Assembly: GCF_000226095.1 (NCBI RefSeq)
Contig: NC_016472.1
Location: forward strand, 5,642,001 to 5,706,000
DNA from: Thermothelomyces thermophilus ATCC 42464
Taxonomy: Eukaryota > Ascomycota > Sordariomycetes > Sordariales > Chaetomiaceae
Direction of reading: 5' to 3'
Length of the DNA stretch: 64,000 nt
Positions 1 through 10,550 of this stretch are shown in pieces (the first letter of the stretch is position 1; every line of letters starts with the position of its first letter). A program made the translations under genes and the position numbers. The notes beneath the pieces were generated by a model that made no database searches, had not been told where the DNA came from, and was given only the letters and a program-made list of their open reading frames with translations.

Positions 1-1752
1 AGGAGATAGTAGCGGTTTCGAGGCACAGATGAAATGCTGATTATGCTTCTCTACGTAAAGCTAAGTAGAAATAATGGGGCGGAAAGAAAATGACAGCTAC
101 CTCGTACTGACTTAGGTACCTTGGCGAGCGGACGTAGTAAAGGTATGTACCAGTACCAGAGAACGTGCCAGGACCAGCGTATAAAACACACCTAATGACG
201 TGGGTTGAATCGGTGTGAGAGTATTCATAATATAGGCTTCCAAGGAGAACATGGAGCTCGAGGCCGCCTCCTCTAAATGTCCTGCAGGCTTTCTTCCTCC
301 TTTCTTTCCTCTTCGAAAACGAGCGCCAGTGTTGGGTAGGATATCATCATTTGTGCAATCTCCATTAAACTCATCAACGTCGAAAGAATTGTCAGGGCGT
401 CAAGCAAGGTACTTAGATGAGGGAACATACCATGATGCCATCAGTGCCAATAATTCGCCGAGGTCTCGTAAAATCTAACAATAAAAAAATCATGCAGGTT
501 CTTCTACTGTCAGAGGGTGGAGAGTGGCAGTCATAGCGTGCATTAGCGCTTCGATCCGACTTGGCCTGGGTGGTGGAAACGAAATGCTGGATATCGCGCC
601 GTTTTCTTCAAGCCAAGTGTTTATGGACAGCTGCAGCGCTGGTAAGAACGCCGAGACGCCAGATCGTTCGCAGCTTGGTGAGGAGCCCAGAGGGCCTTCC
701 GCCCGCTTTTTTCAGGTCGGTTGCGGAGGTGCCCCGCCAATCGCGACCCCGCGGGGCCTCGTACCGCGCACCTTCTCGCTTTCTGGGCAGCATCTCGCAT
801 GATTCCTGGACTCGATTGGAGGGCGATGTGCCAAGCCAGATCCTCGGCGAGACTGGAACTGAACTCTGCGCTGTTGATCGCCGCGAAAGCTGTGGAGCAG
901 TGGACAGCGCAGCCCGTCTTGTCTACCAAAGGTCTCATGAGAAAGCTGCAGGCACGACGCAGCCCCGATCCATCAGAACCTTCAATTGCCCAGCCCGGGG
1001 ACGCAGGCCTGTGGTACGGACGGGATGGCGTGGCACGACAAAGCCCCTACTACTAAAACAAGATGGCGATCGGGCCTAGTAGGATCGGCCGTTTTAATCC
1101 GTATACCATAGTACACTTGACCCTACCCTTAAAAGCCCGGCCCGCTTTGATCATACCGTGCGTCGCGAGAAATGTCTCGGACTGCCGCGACCTCACAAGA
1201 GCGGGGTGACCGCACAGGAGAATTCAACGTTGTATTTCCAGGACGCAACCAGCTGCCGACACGAGCATGAGCGAAGGACCCAGATCAACCCATTCTCGGC
1301 CTTTTTTCTTTACGCATTCCTCATTTTCTTTTACCTGTCCGATCGCGACTGCGGAGTAGACAACTGACGAACGCGGGTTTTGGCCGGGCCGGATTAGAAC
1401 CAAAGACAATAACCGGGAGCAGGCTGTGAAAGTGGGCCAAGGTTCTCGAAAAGCAAAAAACTGGCCCGTTTGATAATGCCCGCGATCTGGCCCATCCGCC
1501 AACTTCAAACCGCCGCAGCGCAGGACTTGATGGTAGCCATCAGAGCAGAACACGGAACGATCATCCAAACGTCCAGACGAAGCATGTACGGCTAAGACGT
1601 GCAAACCCAGCTCGACAATAGCCTGCCGCGCGTTGCGGCGTTCCAGCACCCTGGCAGTAGCCAAGCGCCAAGGGGAAAGTTTTTGGTCACCCCAGCTACG
1701 ACTTACGATTTCAGATCTCGAATCCGGCCAACATTGAGTTGTCGGCGTCGTC
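1..1752. other. Left-edge stretch without a supported gene
   Basis: Open frames here (for example around 560-1080 on both strands) are short, lack recognisable domains and overlap each other on opposite strands, as expected of GC-rich non-coding DNA. I see no tRNA or rRNA signature and no terminal repeats of a mobile element. The last 200 bases are probably the 5' leader of the small gene that follows. Confidence 0.5.
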
Positions 1753-2073
1753 ATGGCCACCAGGACGGACGATCCCCCACCACCATCACCACCACCACCA
1801 CAAAGATCTCCATGGCCGTGGAGCGGTCGAAAGAGACGCAACAGCGAGAGCTCGCTGTCGAGCTTGCGAGAGTTTGTGACAGGAAGGAGAAACTCGCTCT
1901 CGGGAACTGGGACGGAGCCCAACGTCCTCCGGAAGAGGCCACCGGAGCCGCCCAGTGCCACTTCAGGGGCTCGAAAAGGCAAGGAGACAGACGAGGAACG
2001 GAAGCCCTCTATGGGTGCCGCCGCCCCCCGGTCGGGCGCTGGTAAAAAGGATAGTAAATCAGAATCGCGGTGA
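1753..2073 (+). CDS. Small Ser/Pro/Arg-rich hypothetical protein
   Basis: An unspliced frame of 106 codons starts at an ATG in good context (GTCATGG). The protein has a proline run near residues 9-16, a basic patch (RSPWPWSGRKRR, about residues 18-29), a Ser-rich segment followed by REFVTGRRNSLSG, and a charged Lys/Glu/Ser tail. It looks intrinsically disordered, and RRNSLS resembles a basophilic kinase site. I do not recognise the family, but amino-acid use is less shadow-like than in the long opposite-strand frame over the same bases. A consensus donor GTGAGT overlaps the stop codon, so the gene might continue through an intron; the only nearby acceptor (about 2107) gives an unconvincing second exon. 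Function unknown. Confidence 0.45.
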   Translation: MATRTDDPPPPSPPPPQRSPWPWSGRKRRNSESSLSSLREFVTGRRNSLSGTGTEPNVLRKRPPEPPSATSGARKGKETDEERKPSMGAAAPRSGAGKKDSKSESR

Positions 2074-3037
2074 GTAGACATTTAAATTACCTTACTCCGT
2101 ATTTGCAGTTGCTATTCTTTTTTCTTTCCCCACAATTTTGTCGTTTCATGCGCCTCTTAACATACCGGCTCGAGTTTGCCGGGTGTAGCATTGGCATCTG
2201 GCAAGGTTGAGATGGCCGGGCCGATGGGTGGATGGAACGTTCCCTTTTTACAGGCAGCAAACCCCTGTCCCTTGCTGTTTCCCCTGTTTTCGCCCGCATG
2301 TCTGCTGTTTTTTTTTTTTTTTTTTTTTTTTTCTTGTATCTGGGAAAGTTCCTTTCCCCATGTGCATGCGGCAAACTGGCCATCGAATTGCGACCACGCT
2401 CATCAAGGAGCGATGGGCATTCAAAAAAAGAAAATCTTTTCAGGAAAGGGAGCTTTTTGCCGAGTTCAGATGGCCATCATTCCCCCCACTCGAGCCCCCT
2501 TTCCCCTCGCTTCCCCCCAATCCCCCCTCATCGTTCTTACCTCCCCAATGGCACCTACTCTGTAATTTCCACTGTGCTGGGCGTGGCGCTATTTCCGGCC
2601 ACTCTCAGCAGCGCATCCAAACCGGTTAGCATCTTCGGCCAACCGAACACCCTAGGCAAGCGCCGTTCCTGCATCGTTCTTGGAAGTATTCTTCTCGATT
2701 GAGACAGCAGCAACATACGAGACCGCCTTGACTGGCCACCATGGGCGTTCTCGGCTTCCAAGCCTATAAGCCGCTTTCCCCGAACCGACGGCTGAGTCAA
2801 ACTCCGACCGGGATGGGCCACAAGGCACTCCAGTTTTGATCTGGCGTTGCGCTGCGTTCGTTAGTTAGTTAACGGTCTGCCGCCGCGACTTGCGGCTGAG
2901 ATCTGCATGTCATTTTAAAATGCCCGGCTTGGCCCACACCCACCGTCCCATCCCCACGGGATCTCGGTTCTCCTTTTTCTCGAGACTCTCTACACCTCCT
3001 CTAGAACAATCTTTGAAGGAGAAGACGGAAAAGAAGC
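2074..3037. other. Intergenic region with T-run
   Basis: Pyrimidine-rich, with a T25 run at 2308-2332 and C-rich tracts at about 2480-2550. A TTACTCCGTA motif lies at 2092-2101, one of a set shared by many gaps in this window. Frames here translate mostly to homopolymers and have no domain. The right end is likely the promoter and 5' leader of the F-box gene. Confidence 0.5.
2308..2332. repeat. T25 homopolymer
   Basis: Uninterrupted run of 25 T. Similar long T or A runs recur in gaps and introns of this window (15514-15545, 19627-19656, 25669-25718), suggesting unstable mononucleotide repeats. Confidence 0.9.
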
Positions 3038-3360
3038 ATGTTCGTGGCTGACCGGGGAACTTGGTATGCGCTCTGTCTAGCCCTCCGCCAGTGTTCTTCA
3101 ACAAGGTCAAGCACAGGCACACATTTTCCGCCTCGGCAATCCTCCGGTGGTACACGATCAATCCCGATGAGGACGCGCCGCTGAGACCGCCCACTGCGCC
3201 TTCGCGAAATCCTTCCCCTGCCGGCCCATCTCCGCGTTTCAAGCCGACTGCTGCGCCTCCGACCCTCCGCCCACCACCGTCTCGCTCCGACGGCCCGCTG
3301 GCCGTGTACCCCGGGGAGCAATTAGATCTTTCGCTAAGGACACAACGGGCCGACTCGAGG

Positions 3361-5721
3361 ATGCAACAGCCGACGGGGTCCCAGTCGGTACCCAGCTCGC
3401 CCGGAATGGAGCACGCACCGCTGGTCCACATGCCGACGGCCCACCCGGACGGCGCGTTACCAGGGCCGGAGCGCTCCGGGGGATACAACAAACCGCGACG
3501 CCTGTCCAACAGCAGCGCCAGCTCCGCCACCAGCAGCGTCGTGTCCGGCCAAGACAGCTTCGACAGCCGCGCACGTGCCGCCTCGGTCGCCAGTAGCCAG
3601 ACGAGCTTCGACTCTTACAGCCCCGGCGTGAGCCCGCGCCCGGGCGTCACCCCTCCTGCCACCTGGGCAAGCAGCGGCGCCGGCCAACAGTACCCTTGGC
3701 AGAGACCCGCGCCCCTTAAACAGCGGCGCAAAGCGCAACCAGGGGAGCTGTTCGCGGCGCTGCCGGGAGAGGTCCTGGAGCTGATCCTCGAGGAGCTGCG
3801 CAAGCTCCACCTGCGGCCGGGCAGCAGCAGTTGTGCTACGTGCTGGATGCGGGACTGTTGTTCGGTTGCTGTGGCTGCCCGCAAGTTCCTACGTTACGCC
3901 CGCGAGGCCTTGTACCAGCATATCCAGCTAGTGGGCCACGAGGGGCCTGCCATGAAGAAACGGACCAAGACGGCTTACGGGTCGAGGTTGGTCTTGTTGC
4001 GCCGGACGCTCAGGGCGAACCCGCAGATTGCCGCCATGGTGCGGTCGTTAAAGCCACCGGCGCGACCGCTCTCTGTCGCGGCGGTCGCATACAACGACCT
4101 GATCGCTTCGGTAGTGATGGCGTGTCCGAATTTCGAACGACTGGTCGGCTATTACCCCACGTATGATCACTCGTTTCAGCGGTTATTCCACGCGCTGTCG
4201 ACGCGGACGAGTCTGAAAACCATGAATTGGATTCTCGAGCCTTCGGCGCAGCAGCGACAGCAGAGGACGCGCTCGTCTGCGCGCAACGACAATTGGGGCC
4301 CGGAAGACCTGCCGTCGCAGGAGGCTCAGCTGTTCATGGCGTATCACGCCAATTGGAGGCAGCTCACGACGCTGGTCGTCCACTGCCAACCGGGGGCAGC
4401 CTTGGGCCCAGCCGACCTTCTAGACTGTACGATCAAAGCGCTGCCGTCGCTGGAGAATCTCTACCTCTCACATGCACCTCGGACAACTTTCGACGACACC
4501 AGCCTCCTCTCCCTTCCCCCACTCAAGAAGCTGTCCCTGAACTACTGCACCGGCGTCACAACAGCAGGCCTCTCGTCGCTTGCGACCCGTCGGAACAGCG
4601 TCTCGATCCAAACGCTGACGCTTCTCCACATGAACGTCGAGTCCCTCCCTGCCATTGCCCGCATCTTCTCTTACCTCACGAACCTCGAAACGTTCACGAT
4701 CGTTCAGACTTACGCCCCCGAAATGCCCCCGGACGAGTTCATCATGCTCTTCCCGTACCTCGCCTCCCAATCGCTCCGCAAGCTCCACTGGGATATCCCC
4801 TATCTCCCCAACACGGTCACGCCGGCCGACACGATTCTCGCGCGGAGCATCGCCGCGGGAGGTTTCCCATCCTTGCGAATCCTCTGCACGCCCAACGACC
4901 CGGAAGGCATTTTCCAAGCCCTCTGCGCGCCGCGCGAACGCATCGACCTGCCCGCGGACCGCTACCGCGCCCCCTTCCCGGGTGCCGCCGGTCCCGGCAG
5001 CAACGCGCCTTGGGGACACACGCGGAATAGCTCGAGTTTCTCATCGACCCACAGCCGCGGAAGTTTCGCTGGCGGAGTGGGCGGCGGTCTCCTATTCGGC
5101 AACGGCAAGACGACCGGCTTCCGCAACAGCCCCGCCCGGCCCGGTACCCCGGGCACTCCCGGCACCCCCGGGAGCACGCCGCCGGCCAGTCCGCTCTTCC
5201 CCCCTCCGGACGCGCTGACGATTGCCCGCGAGAACAGCAATCTCCTGCAGGCCCGGCTCGCCGCGCAGGCCCGCCTCGAGGCGGCGCAGCGCATCCCACG
5301 GTACCTCGTGACCGTCGTGGACGAGCGGGGCGCGCTGGTCGAGAAGTTCGGCGTCGGCGCCTATCTCGGGCGCGTCGAGTCCCGCATCCGTTATGTGCTC
5401 GCGCCTGACGGGGCGACGGGCGCGACGGACGAGGGGGGCGGCGTCGTGGCGGTCGAGGACCTCATGAGGGAGGACGGCGGGGAGATGGTCGGGCTCATTG
5501 ACGGCGGGGAGAAAAAGTCTAAGCGGAGAGGCGGAGGGGATCGGGACGGGATCGACAGTGACGCCGAGGGCAGCGGCGGCGTCGGTGCGGGTGCGAAGGG
5601 GAGAAGAGAGGGGTGTAACGGGAGGTGGAACAGTCATAATAGCGCGGTGGTGGATAAGAAGGATAAGGAACGGTGGTGGCATCAGGAACGGGGGAGGTGG
5701 CGGGAGTTGGTGCTTTCATAA
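3361..5721 (+). CDS. F-box protein with leucine-rich repeats
   Basis: Predicted substrate adaptor of an SCF ubiquitin ligase: the F-box would bind Skp1 and the LRRs a target. From the first in-frame ATG (3361) the protein has 786 residues. An N-terminal Ser/Pro/Gly-rich region is followed by an F-box-like helix (LFAALPGEVLELILEEL, about residue 128), LRR-like segments at about residues 360-500 (such as LENLYLS and LKKLSLNYCTGVTTAGLSSL), a Gly/Pro/Thr-rich linker and a Lys/Arg-rich tail. The open frame extends upstream to 3061 without an ATG. An alternative start at 3038 joined by a 53-nt intron (3064-3116) keeps the frame and adds about 90 residues, so the true start is uncertain. Specific target unknown. 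Confidence 0.8.
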   Translation: MQQPTGSQSVPSSPGMEHAPLVHMPTAHPDGALPGPERSGGYNKPRRLSNSSASSATSSVVSGQDSFDSRARAASVASSQTSFDSYSPGVSPRPGVTPPATWASSGAGQQYPWQRPAPLKQRRKAQPGELFAALPGEVLELILEELRKLHLRPGSSSCATCWMRDCCSVAVAARKFLRYAREALYQHIQLVGHEGPAMKKRTKTAYGSRLVLLRRTLRANPQIAAMVRSLKPPARPLSVAAVAYNDLIASVVMACPNFERLVGYYPTYDHSFQRLFHALSTRTSLKTMNWILEPSAQQRQQRTRSSARNDNWGPEDLPSQEAQLFMAYHANWRQLTTLVVHCQPGAALGPADLLDCTIKALPSLENLYLSHAPRTTFDDTSLLSLPPLKKLSLNYCTGVTTAGLSSLATRRNSVSIQTLTLLHMNVESLPAIARIFSYLTNLETFTIVQTYAPEMPPDEFIMLFPYLASQSLRKLHWDIPYLPNTVTPADTILARSIAAGGFPSLRILCTPNDPEGIFQALCAPRERIDLPADRYRAPFPGAAGPGSNAPWGHTRNSSSFSSTHSRGSFAGGVGGGLLFGNGKTTGFRNSPARPGTPGTPGTPGSTPPASPLFPPPDALTIARENSNLLQARLAAQARLEAAQRIPRYLVTVVDERGALVEKFGVGAYLGRVESRIRYVLAPDGATGATDEGGGVVAVEDLMREDGGEMVGLIDGGEKKSKRRGGGDRDGIDSDAEGSGGVGAGAKGRREGCNGRWNSHNSAVVDKKDKERWWHQERGRWRELVLS

Positions 5722-6343
5722 GGGGAGGAGGAGGAGGAGGAGGCTAATAATACATAATGGTGTGGGATAGAAAGGGGGATGATGCGAAATTTAGGGGTAG
5801 GGGAGAGGAGGGGTGCGGGGGGGGAAGGGCGCTGCGGACATGATGTTATGACTCGGATACCTTATGTTTTGGATTGTACCATGTACTATTATAATCACCA
5901 GTATACTCTCTTAATAACGATGTCATGACCATTTTCGGCTTGCCTCTGGACATATTGAAAAGCGAATTTTTTTTTTTTTATTTATTCATGAACCAAAGTC
6001 ACCTCCGCAGACATCCAGCAGCTTGAGCCTGAGACTGGGGGTTAGGGTTGGAGCTGAACTTCGCTTCGTCTCGGTTCTATCGGGGATTTCCTGCAAGATT
6101 GATAAAACGCAGCCGACGTCATCCTCTGCCACCCTACCCGTATTCTTCGGACTTTCGACTCGGCCGTCCGAACCATTTCCATTCACGAAGGTGCACGACG
6201 GTTTCGCGGCAGAATTCGGGCCATTTGCCTCATCGAGACGAAACAGACTAGGCGAACATATATTGACGCTCGGATTTCGGATTCGGGACACACACGGCTG
6301 AAGCGAGGTCTAGCTGAGGTCTTTCTTTTTCTTTTCCGTCAAT
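5722..6343. other. Intergenic region between F-box gene and jac1
   Basis: Purine-rich 3' flank of the F-box gene, then AT-rich DNA, then about 300 bases upstream of jac1 ending in a pyrimidine-rich leader (CTTTCTTTTTCTTTTCC) just before the ATG, common in filamentous fungi. No further gene seen. Confidence 0.5.
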
Positions 6344-7294
6344 ATGAGGGCATCGTTGGCCTCCCACTCGGGCCGCGCAGCGACGTACCTCTGCGCCGCA
6401 TGCCGCAGGGAGGCGAGAGCGTTCCTAGATTCCCAGGGTGCTCTAATCAGGGCGGTGCCGGTAGCCCCATCGCGACGGAACATCTCGACCATCGCGATCC
6501 CGGCCGACCGAAGGTCGTCCGCCCAGCGCTGGCCCTCGACGAGACAGACCCGCTCCGCCACGACCCGCGCCTCTCCCGACGCGACAACCCCGTCCTCGAC
6601 GCCGTCCCAACCGTCCTCCATCCCGACGTATTACGCACTCTTCCCGGAGACCCTTCCCGACGGCCCGCCCCCCAAGGGCAAGTTCGCCATCGACCTCCGC
6701 GCCCTGCGCAACGAGTTCCTGCGTCTGCAGGCCGCCTCCCACCCCGACTTCCACCACCACGCCGCCGCCAGCGAGGGCCAGTCTCCTGCTACCGAGAAGA
6801 GCAGCAGCGGCGGCGGCGGCGGCGGCGGCAGCGGCGGCAGTGGCAACAACAGCAACAGCAACAGCAACAACAACGGCCATAAATCCGCCGCCCGCATCCG
6901 AGCCGAGGCGACGTCCGCCCTGATCAACGCGGCCTACAAGACGCTGTCGTCGCCGCTGCTGCGGGCGCAGTACCTCCTGCGGGAGCAGTACGGCGTGGAC
7001 CTGGAGGCGGACGAGCGGGGCGCGCAGAGCGGGGCGCCGGACCCGGAGCTGCTGATGACGGTGCTGGAGGCGCGCGAGGCGATCGAGGAGGCCGAGCGCG
7101 AGGAGGACCTGGAGGAGGTGGCGGCCGCCAACGAGGCGCGCATCGGCGAGAGCGAGCGGCTCGTCGGCGAGGCCCTCGAGAGCGGCGACGTCGAGGCCGC
7201 CAAGGAGGAGGCCGTCCGGCTGCGGTACTGGGTCAACATCCGGGAGAGCGTCAGGAACTGGGAGAAGGGGAAACCGGTCGTGCTGCAGCACTGA
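6344..7294 (+). CDS. jac1: Mitochondrial J-type co-chaperone Jac1/HscB
   Basis: Jac1 recruits the Isu scaffold to the mitochondrial Hsp70 and stimulates its ATPase during Fe-S cluster transfer. The 316-residue intronless frame starts with a Ser/Arg/Ala-rich stretch consistent with a mitochondrial presequence. The J domain starts near YYALFPETLPDG (about residue 95), has the essential HPD triad (ASHPDFHHH, about residue 130) and resumes at helix III (SALINAAYKTLSSPLLRAQ). The C-terminal HSCB oligomerisation domain holds the acidic three-helix segment (LLMTVLEAREAIEEAE) and ends in LRYWVNIRESVRNWEKG. A Ser/Gly/Asn-rich insertion of about 30 residues (coded by GGC and AAC repeats) sits between HPD and helix III. 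Identity is secure from HPD plus the C-terminal domain. Confidence 0.92.
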   Translation: MRASLASHSGRAATYLCAACRREARAFLDSQGALIRAVPVAPSRRNISTIAIPADRRSSAQRWPSTRQTRSATTRASPDATTPSSTPSQPSSIPTYYALFPETLPDGPPPKGKFAIDLRALRNEFLRLQAASHPDFHHHAAASEGQSPATEKSSSGGGGGGGSGGSGNNSNSNSNNNGHKSAARIRAEATSALINAAYKTLSSPLLRAQYLLREQYGVDLEADERGAQSGAPDPELLMTVLEAREAIEEAEREEDLEEVAAANEARIGESERLVGEALESGDVEAAKEEAVRLRYWVNIRESVRNWEKGKPVVLQH

Positions 7295-8912
7295 CAACCC
7301 CGTTTCTTCGATCCTCTCCTTTTGTCTCTTTTCTCTCTTGTTTTTTTCTTCTTCCCTCCTTTTCTCTCTCTCCTCTCTGCGTGTGTATGTGTAATGGATA
7401 CGGCGTATAAAAAGATGGACTCGAGGGGTATGGGGAAGCGGGTACGGGAGTCTAGTGCGTTCGAGTTGGATCGATAGAGGGTACGGTTCGTTAAAGAGTC
7501 ACCTGTCACTGAGAGAGATGGTTGGTTGAATCATGTGTTAGCGGATCTAGCATGAGAAATACCCAACCCCAGCACTGTACTTGTTGGCCGAATAGGCAAG
7601 GTTTCAATAGTGTCGGTGATCTTGCGGAAAGACTAGAGAGGTGAAAGTTGGTTGATTGCGCCATTTGGGTAGCGTCTGGTGTTGATTCTTTTCTGTTTCT
7701 TTTCTTTCTTCGTTTCAAAATGTACAATATTTCACACGATGGTGAGGCATGGAAAGGAAAGAATCGAGAGTGTTAGCACAGATGATGGAAAGAAGACGGA
7801 TTTGAGAGCACGGTGCGGGACCGTTTCCGCCTGTTTCCGCCCATGTTTATCGGTAATGATCCTGGATCGTACGATTCCTGCGTCGGCGAATCGTGACAGC
7901 CTAATATCCGTTACCGCTAAGCCCCGAGGCCGGTTGGAGCTTCTGTGGAGTGGTTCAACGAGTTCATATATAGTTCTTGGTCAGACGTTACACAGTACAG
8001 CAAAGTCCTGCTTTGCGAGGTGCTGCCAGCTAAAACCGTCAAAATGCCATCCCTCCCTGGCTACAGTGTCCCCCCTATGGTCTTGTCGGGCCTGTATATT
8101 CACTGGCGACGGGCTCGGGATCAACAAACGTGCCAACAACGAAACTAACGGCCAGTGAGTGAACCCCCCACCCCCAAATAAACGATTCTCGGCCCAAATA
8201 CAGGTTGCGAGAGCTCGTCAGCCTATTTTTTGGCCTCCAAAATAGCACCTAGAAACGTCGTGCGTGGTTGGTTAAATTTTGGGGCAAAAATTCTGTATAT
8301 TTGCTCTAAAGCATAAATAACCTTCACTAGGTGGCAGGAGGAAAAGGGGCCTGACTCCTTGACGAGCAATTGATTTGAAGAGTTGAATCCATTTGTTATC
8401 CTGGAACACTCGGCCTGGACACATACTACAGTACGGCTGTCCCATATAACAGAAGCCGGGGATATCGAGCGCCAAACCATGATTTCGGGATGGAATGACA
8501 GCTTACTAATTCCGCAGCATCACGAAAAATACTGATAGAACTCGCCTATGTTAGGATCTTCAGTAGATTTCACATTACGCAAACCCGGCAAGCATGCAGG
8601 CGTTTGGTCGAACAATGAAGCTTCCCAGCTCAGACGGAAAGTGAGACCCCACTGAAGCTGATCAACGGCTGGTCTTGGCTGCCCCACCACCCCGCCAACC
8701 CCACCGAGCCCGACCAGGCTGCAGCTTCCAGCTGTGCCAGCATCAAGCCCTGTCTCCAAGTGCAGCAACTCCGATCCAGCTTTAGTGTATGTCCCCTTGT
8801 GTACAATCGACGTCCCGACCTTACGAAACAGCTACCTCATCCTCTTCTCACCGAGGCACATTTTGCGGACGGCGTATAAGCTTTACCGCGCCTCCAGTCA
8901 CCGCAGGCCGAG
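7295..8912. other. Intergenic region between jac1 and csn4
   Basis: About 1.6 kb with no supported gene. Pyrimidine-rich 3' flank of jac1, then mixed sequence. Frames at 7679-8158 and 8223-8480 are short and lack recognisable motifs. The last 150 bases are the likely csn4 promoter and leader. Confidence 0.5.
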
Positions 8913-10169
8913 ATGGCGTCGCCCAAGGTAGCGGCAGCGCTGGAGGAAGCGGCCAAGTCGGCGAATGCCTCGGACTATTCAGCCATTCTCGCAAACATCA
9001 AGTCGCTCTCCTCACCAGACAACATTAGCACAGACCTGAAAGCCTTTGCCGACGCCGTTCTCACTGGCAATCTCGGCGTCGTCAGCACACGCAGTCTCGT
9101 CACCGAGTTCATTGCCGCCCTCCGCTCCCTAGACAATCACGATCTCTGGATCGAAGTCGGTCGACATGTCGTGGAAACCACCCCTACCACGCCGCTCTCG
9201 TCCTCGCTCGTCGAGCAGACCGCCACCCTCCGGGAGCTCATAGCGACGGCGCACGAGGCCAACGAAGACTTTGTCGAAGCGGCCAAGTCGCTCGCCGAGA
9301 TACCCCTCGATAGCTCGCAGCGGCGGGTTCCCGACGCGGAGAAGGCGGCCATCTGGGTCCGCATCGTGCGCAACTACCTCGAGGTGGACGACAGCACGGC
9401 GGCCGAGACGTACCTCAACAAGCTCAAGAACGTGATGCACGACGTGGCGGACCCGGAGCTCAACCTGCACTTCCGGCTCTCGGCGGCGCGCATCCAGGAC
9501 TCGAACCGGCAGTTCCTGCAGGCGGCCAAGAGCTACCACGACATCAGCTTCTCGCCGGCCATCGCCGAGGAGGAGCGGCTGCACACGCTGTCCATGGCCA
9601 TCAAGTGCGCCATCCTGGCGCCCGCGGGGCCCATGCGCAGCCGCGCGCTCGGCCAGCTATACAAGGACGAGCGGTCCGCGGGGCTGGAGGAGTATGGCAT
9701 TCTCGAGAAGATGTTTTTCGATCAGCTCCTGAGCGCCGCCGAGGTCGACAAGTTTGCCCGGGGCCTCGCGCCGCACCAGCTTGCCACCACGTCGGACGGC
9801 TCGACGGTGCTGGCCAAGGCCGTGGTGGAGCACAACCTGCTCAGTGCCAGCCGTCTCTACAGCAATATCGGGTTTGACGAGCTGGGCTTGTTGCTGGGCC
9901 TGGACGGGACCAAGGCGGAGGACACTACGGCCAGGATGATCGAGCAGGGGCGGCTGGCCGGGTCGATTGACCAGATTGACCGGATCATCTGGTTCGAAGG
10001 CGCCGAGGCGTCCGGAGAGAAGGGCAGCGGCAGGGCGGAGGTGCCCGTGGGCAAGGAGATGCGGCGATGCGATAGCAACGTGCAGGCGTTGGCGGAGGAT
10101 GTGGAGCGGGTGACGGACGCGCTGCAAGCAGAGTTCCCAGAGTTTGTAGCCGCGCAAATCGCGGTATGA
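8913..10169 (+). CDS. csn4: COP9 signalosome subunit 4 (PCI domain)
   Basis: Subunit of the COP9 signalosome, which removes Nedd8 from cullins and so controls SCF ligases; in fungi it affects development and light responses. Intronless frame of 418 residues, the usual CSN4 length. The N-terminal half is all-helical TPR-like repeats (AAKSLAEIPLDSSQRRV, WVRIVRNYLEVDDSTAAE). The segment EDFVEAAKSLAEI and the C-terminal PCI/winged-helix region (HNLLSASRLYSNIGFDELG, ARMIEQGRLAGSIDQIDRII) match the family order. The C-terminal helix (NVQALAEDVERVTDAL) is also typical. Start chosen at the first ATG (context GAGATGG). An F-box gene lies 3 kb upstream. Confidence 0.93.
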   Translation: MASPKVAAALEEAAKSANASDYSAILANIKSLSSPDNISTDLKAFADAVLTGNLGVVSTRSLVTEFIAALRSLDNHDLWIEVGRHVVETTPTTPLSSSLVEQTATLRELIATAHEANEDFVEAAKSLAEIPLDSSQRRVPDAEKAAIWVRIVRNYLEVDDSTAAETYLNKLKNVMHDVADPELNLHFRLSAARIQDSNRQFLQAAKSYHDISFSPAIAEEERLHTLSMAIKCAILAPAGPMRSRALGQLYKDERSAGLEEYGILEKMFFDQLLSAAEVDKFARGLAPHQLATTSDGSTVLAKAVVEHNLLSASRLYSNIGFDELGLLLGLDGTKAEDTTARMIEQGRLAGSIDQIDRIIWFEGAEASGEKGSGRAEVPVGKEMRRCDSNVQALAEDVERVTDALQAEFPEFVAAQIAV

Positions 10170-10550
10170 TCGATTGGTTATAATCAATGTCCTACCTGGT
10201 GACGAGTCGCCGTACGAACCTGGGATAAGATCCCACCTCAGTGGTGGGTGGTGGGTTGCCCAAGGTTAGTTAAGTTAGTAGGCCCAAGGTTAGTTAAGTT
10301 AGTAGGCCCAAGGTTAGTTAAGTTAGTAGGCCCAATGTGGCCCAGTCTCGCGAGTTCCGAGACGTAATCACGATTTACGACTTGAAAAAAAAAAAAAAAT
10401 CAGAAATCCATCCCTGGTGTTATCTTATCCCCGGACAAGAGTCCTGCCTCTTCTTGCCGTTAGTTCCGTACGCCAAAACGCCAGTTTAACCCGATCCTAA
10501 TCTGTGCATCCCGATCAATAATGACTCGTCACTCAAAGGAGGAGTACCAT
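10170..10550. other. Short convergent gap with tandem repeat
   Basis: Lies between the 3' ends of csn4 (+) and the SGNH hydrolase gene (-). Holds a 24-bp tandem repeat (10258-10329) and an A15 run (10385-10399); presumably both poly(A) regions fall here. Confidence 0.6.
10258..10329. repeat. 24-bp tandem repeat, three copies
   Basis: Three perfect head-to-tail copies of a 24-bp unit starting GCCCAAGGTTAGTTAAG, at 10258-10281, 10282-10305 and 10306-10329, followed by a broken fourth copy (GCCCAATG). It lies between convergent genes and is probably a minisatellite. Confidence 0.95.

Noticed and set aside
1224-2081. 285-codon minus-strand frame
   Set aside because: It runs opposite the small plus-strand gene at 1753, has no ATG-linked domain and looks like a GC-rich shadow.
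8223-8480. Two overlapping minus-strand frames of 67-85 codons
   Set aside because: No conserved motif, no splice partners and overlapping frames of similar length.
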